From Phoronis australis (lineage: Eukaryota; Phoronida; Phoronidae): DNA of 64,000 nt. A program made the position numbers and the translations under genes. Shown here in pieces: positions 39,001-45,000 of this stretch (position 1 is the first letter of the stretch; each line of letters opens with the position of its first letter). Under the pieces are notes generated by a model. It was not told where the DNA came from. It saw only the letters and a program-made list of their open reading frames with translations, and did not search any database. The stretch lies in NCBI GenBank assembly GCA_002633005.1, contig NMRA01000079.1, forward strand, positions 90,397-154,396, written 5' to 3'.

Positions 39001-42000
39001 ACATTGCGTCTTTTACAAAGTCCGTGGACCACACCTGTTGAGATTACGTCTAAAATTTACCGTAACTGAAACGTGTTCAAGTCGAAAAGAAAGTGGACAC
39101 TTTATTGCGTTTTTGTGTAAAAACGTTATCTAATTTCGACGCTGTCTGTTTGATCTTAAAAAATTGGGGTACATGTTACTTACGATCACACTTTGTATCC
39201 GCAATAGACTTGAATCCTTCTGCACAAGAACACGAGCTTGGGTAGCCATCGCTGCATGCACCGGGGAAGCAGAACTTATGTTTCCAAGAGCAACGAGCTG
39301 CAAGAACAACAAGACAACACAGAATTCAATTTCAAGTCTCGATTACAGCACTTCTCGGACATTCAGACGTGTTCTCCGTTTGTTGTTTTCTAACACTGCT
39401 CCTTGGCGGCTAGACGGGGTTTGGTACAATTTGTATTCTACACATAGGAAAAGCCCATTTAATCAGCCTGCAAGAAATAAATACTTTTTAAATACGACAG
39501 ATTTTTTTTGTTTGTGTGACTCATCACTTTCGCTTTCGTGAATGTGTCCGCGCAACCATAGACCATAGGCAATGGATTTTCAACTTCGGTATTATGGAGT
39601 TCAAATGTGGTGCCACTTTCCAACTGCCGGAAGTAAAATATTGTATCACACTAGGCGCCGCTAGACGTCGTGGGCAATAGTAATGGTCGCGCTTTGTGCA
39701 CAAGGTCACGCAGATCTTGTGCATTGGGAACACACAGAGTTAGCGGTCCTTGTACTGTGTATATGGTGCTATCAAGGAATCAATATATGGAGACGCTCTG
39801 TAGAACGTTTCTTAACAAAAGAAATAAAGACGAACAGAAAACCCGTCAACATGAATATAAAGAATTAGATATTACACCAAAGACGCTAACCTCTCTACGG
39901 TCTCTGATTACACACAGCCGAACCACTGGCACGTCGCTGAAAACGAAGAGAATGTGGTTTTGGTGATTTTGGGGAATCCACTAGGCTATTGCGATCAGAC
40001 GTATGTTTCATGAATAGTAACTTAGAATTGAGTCAGAAGTTTGATGGGGAGCACCACACGACAAGTCCAACTTATAGGAGACACTCCCAAGAATGAGACC
40101 CTGGGTGTAATGAGGAAATGGGAGTCGTCGATTACTAGCCCAAGGTATTGTTCTTTGAAGACTCACTACCCATATCATTTGTTGTGCAAGTCCAGCGTTC
40201 ACATGCAATTTCCGTTTAAAAGAATTGAACTCACGGCGGCGAACTTAGCCCGGCTTGTAGTACCATAAAGATACCCCCACCAACCGTTGGTTCTGTCGAA
40301 GCCCTATTAGTGTAAATAGTCGGTCTGGGGCGAGTTTGCTGCCCCGCGTGGGGCCAGTCCACCCTTCCCTGGAGAGGCTATTTTTTTTCAAAAAGCAACT
40401 CTATGTAGAAATTCATGTTTTATTTTATGGGACTCACCTCAAGTTGTTCTCACATAACGTAGAATTTTCGTGAGGGCTTGACAGGGACCTCAGGGGTCTC
40501 AAACTCCACTGATTTATCCACGTTATTTTGGAAATGCTTTGCCCAGTCAAACATTTTGTGGCATAAAAGTAATTAAGCACATCTGCAGCTGACGCATCAA
40601 GTAGAACTACTCTCGTTTATCACTTTGGTGTAGACTCACATCAGTTGAACTGTGGTTTTCTGTTGACCTCAAACCGTCCGGAGTTGCACCATGTACATGT
40701 ACCAACTCCGGACGGTCTCTCCCGACGATTTAGCGTTATGATTTTATCAATTGGGTGCTAAAATCATAATATTTCATAAATTTGCCAGAAAGTACAGCTA
40801 GTTGCCAATGTTAACGTGTTTCAATCTTATCTCAAACCTTTTTTACTGACTTCCATTCTAACTCATGTCAAAAACTACGGCTATGTCAACTAATGAAACA
40901 GTACATTTTTGTCAAAATCCAAAGGTTTTCGCTGAATTATTACTTTGTTCCTTATTTCATTATACACTGTCAATGTCAACTGAATTTGCAATGCGTAATT
41001 TACTACATTATTTCATTTAAATTTAAGTCGATTTTCAATGCCGCCAGTCAAACTGGGTCAAAAGTTAAACGCTAGTAGGTCGACTGTACATTGTGGTACA
41101 AAATTTATCAACCACAGGGTAGACTGAAAATCAAGAAACCAACTACCAAATGGAGAAATAGAAATCGAGTACCTGTGGTTAAAGCGCGCCGTGAGCACGA
41201 GATCGAAACAGCACGCGTCATATGACAGATGAAGTGAATGATTTTGGGTGAAGTTTTATCTTTTTCATGTTCGTGAAAACAAAATTGACAGACCCCGCCG
41301 TGCGGCGAACCGGTGTGTTTACCATACGTTATCAAACGTCGTGTGTACACAGAAGCACAACTATTTTAGGATCAAAACTACATTTAGAGTTCATTTCCCG
41401 CTGCATCTTTCTGTGCTGTGTACATCTCGTCGACTCATTAAAATTGCGACTCAGTGAATCAAAAGGTTGTGAATGGGGCTATTCGGAAAATCTACAATAA
41501 CTAGAGGGCGTGCGTGTACTAGTGGTGATAGATTAACAGCCTCGATTTCGCGTGCCCTTTAAATACATGGTGAAATGGCTTGCAGCCGTGCCAACTGAAT
41601 CGGAGATTGCGTAAAAAGGGTGCTTCTATGAGAGGAAGTAAGCACGACCTCATACAAAGGTAAGGTTTGTGATTATTTTAACGATTATTCCATAATTATT
41701 CTACCGATGCCTGTTAACTGAGGCACTCGCCGATGTCGACTTCGCGGCAGTCAGTCGCCAGCCAGAGTCTGGTTAATNNNNNNNNNNNNNNNNNNNNNNN
41801 NNNNNNNNNNNNNNNNNNNNNNNNNNNNNNNNNNNNNNNNNNNNNNNNNNNNNNNNNNNNNNNNNNNNNNNNNNNNNNNNNNNNNNNNNNNNNNNNNNNN
41901 NNNNNNNNNNNNNNNNNNNNNNNNNNNNNNNNNNNNNNNNNNNNNNNNNNNNNNNNNNNNNNNNNNNNNNNNNNNNNNNNNNNNNNNNNNNNNNNNNNNN

Positions 42001-45000
42001 NNNNNNNNNNNNNNNNNNNNNNNNNNNNNNNNNNNNNNNNNNNNNNNNNNNNNNNNNNNNNNNNNNNNNNNNNNNNNNNNNNNNNNNNNNNNNNNNNNNN
42101 NNNNNNNNNNNNNNNNNNNNNNNNNNNNNNNNNNNNNNNNNNNNNNNNNNNNNNNNNNNNNNNNNNNNNNNNNNNNNNNNNNNNNNNNNNNNNNNNNNNN
42201 NNNNNNNNNNNNNNNNNNNNNNNNNNNNNNNNNNNNNNNNNNNNNNNNNNNNNNNNNNNNNNNNNNNNNNNNNNNNNNNNNNNNNNNNNNNNNNNNNNNN
42301 NNNNNNNNNNNNNNNNNNNNNNNNNNNNNNNNNNNNNNNNNNNNNNTTCCAAAAAGAAACACTTAGTTCCACTCAATAAAACTGTTATTCAGTGGGGTAA
42401 CTGGTGGGGATAACATCACCGAACGATGTTGATAGAAACTGATTGCTAAAAACTTACCAAGTAATGTTGTGTAGTCTCCGAATGGAACCGCATAGTCATA
42501 GACATAGTCATAGAGAGCACTCACGGGGCTTCAGCATCCACACACTTTTTGTCAGTTAGTTGACCCTGTTGACCGCAATTGTCCACGAATATAGTAACCT
42601 TAGGTCTTTTGGGAATTTGTGGCCACCTGTCGAAGACTTGCACCACGGAAATTAGCAGTAATAAGGCTTAGCGCGACGACGTATTTTGATAAAAATTCCA
42701 TCTTTTACCAGTTGTTTACATGTAGAAAGCCACGCATGCGCAATTCAATCACCACTAGTACAGCAGCGACACCGCGAGGAGAATTCTCCGAATAGCCCCA
42801 TTGTGAGTACATGAGCTGCGCATGCCTGGCTGGAGATTCGATTTTGAAAGACAGCTCCGTAACCTCTGAACTTTGATCAGCAATAAACAGATTTTCACGT
42901 GGTTGAAAGTGGTTCTGCAAAATCCTACATGTTTTATATGTCTCATCTGAAATTACCTGAGAAGTGAATGAAGATGAGGTTTTTTACTAGACGTGTGGAA
43001 TATTGCAAAAACGGTCATTTTTGTGAATAAGGTTTCTAATATCCTGAATTCTAAAAGCACTGACGTTTCTATTTAACTAAAAAGCCTATTTATTAAACTG
43101 TGTACTCTTTGGTAGCTTTGTTCACTGAGTAGTGTCATGTTCTCACAGTCGTCCTCCTCTGAGTTACAATTATGTCTTGTTGGTGATCTCAGCACATTCC
43201 TCGTGATCTCAGCACATTCCTCGTGATCTCATCACATTCCTCGTGATCTCAGCACTCCATTCCTCGTGATCTCATCACATTCCTCGTGATCTCAGCACAT
43301 TCCTCGTGATCTCATCACATTCCTCGTGATCTCAGCACATTCCTCGTGATCTCAGCACATTCCTCGTGATCTAAGCACATTCCTCGTGATCCCAGAATCG
43401 TTGTCATTACAACACAGCATTAAGAAAATGGAAATTTAAGGATATTTCGAAAATGTAATAAAAGTTTTTAGTGTTTTATTTGTGAATACTGAAACCTGAA
43501 TATGTCCACTACGTAGTGTAATAATCAATATTATCACTCCAACGTACTTCTTATCCACTTGTAAACGTATGAGTTGAAGTAATTGCAAGAATAGTATGGA
43601 ATCAAAGTTACTACCAAATTTAGGATGCCGTGAGGGGGAGGTTCCGAAGGAAAGTGCCATGTTAGTCCTAAAAACGGCGTGCTCAAAGAATTTTCTCTCT
43701 TTCTGGGCCTTTCCCGTACGGAGCGTCACCGTCCTCAGCATCCCCCCGAAATCCACTCTTCAAAAAGTAATGCGTACCATTGCAAAAAAAAAACGTTTAC
43801 TTACGATCGCAAACCGTCTTGGCGGAGTTAGGTGTCCAAGCAGTCTTGTCTTTAACCGACTGATACTGTAGGTTACATTCAATGCACTTCTTGTTATCTG
43901 GACCTTCGTCACATGTCATGTGCGCGCAGTTTTTGATATCAGCAACAGGGCATGCTAAAAACAAAGAAAATGTTCTTTTTTGAAATCATTTTATCTTACA
44001 AAGACTGTGCAAAGACTAGGTGACATGATCTTACAAAGACTGTGCAAAGAGGTGACATGATCTTATGTGCATGGCACTGGGTGGTCCTCGATATTAGAAT
44101 CGATAACAGAGAACAAAGATGATCATGCTTTTAACTCTACTTACAAAGAACGAATGAAAACGACTACAGCTGGGTCGAGAGACGAACGGGAAAAACGATC
44201 TTATACTTACGATCACACTTGGGAGAGTAGAATTCAGAGTTGCAACTGGTACAGCGATCCGGCAACGAGCATGTGCCGCCGTTAGGACACGTCGTCTTTC
44301 CAAAACATACCGCTACAAAAACACATTCTCATCAGCAAACTTTGACGACCAGTCATTATGTGACGTGGACTATTAGACAATGCGGGGATAAGACCTTCCC
44401 ACAGATTATAACTGGCTTATACTAATCATAGGCATGCAAAGGCTACAGTGTAGTCATTTATTGTGCAAAATGTTTTCGGTTCTTCAACTGTTGCTGTCCA
44501 GCCAAAGCCTGATTGAAAACAGTGAATATTTCCACAAAACATGTCAGGATTACATAGGTTGCTTTCATAAAATTTTTGTAAGCTCGCGCTAGATTTTTAA
44601 AGGCATTGGCCAAAATGACTAAAGCATCTGAAATCTTTTAGAAATTTTCAAAAAATTTTAGCCAAATACTTTCTCTTTTCCCAACCCCGCAAATGATAAA
44701 AATACGGACAGAACATTTTATTTGGCGTGTTGTGCACAGGTCCTTTTCGTAAATATACCATAAGGAAAGACGTTTTGCCTTAAGAAAATAAAACAAACGA
44801 TCAGCATTCCAACCTAATAAGTTGGCAGGGGTGCCAACCAACTTGGGTTTTATTATGACCTAAAAAGTTTTATGCCCGAGTGACTGCGTGAGTACACCGG
44901 CCACATGTCCAAGACATTTTGGTCCAAACCGTTAACATAACGTGTGACTTCCAAAATAAAGCTGAATTTCGCTGAGTTGTAAATTTAAAACTCATTAAGT

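Larger units (their letters stand above)
38076..43804 (-). other. Introns 4/5 and 5/6 of the giant gene
   Basis: Apart from exon 5 (39184-39297) this contains the hairpin at 40673, the candidate damaged gene at 41714-42701, the 569-N gap and the 20-bp minisatellite. Other frames show no module motifs. Confidence 0.45.

Noticed and set aside
41714-42413. Long frames across the second large gap
   Set aside because: Artefacts of Ns. Only the short flanking pieces were considered.
43183-43394. CRISPR-like regular repeat
   Set aside because: Repeats are directly adjacent with no unique spacers; eukaryotic minisatellite.
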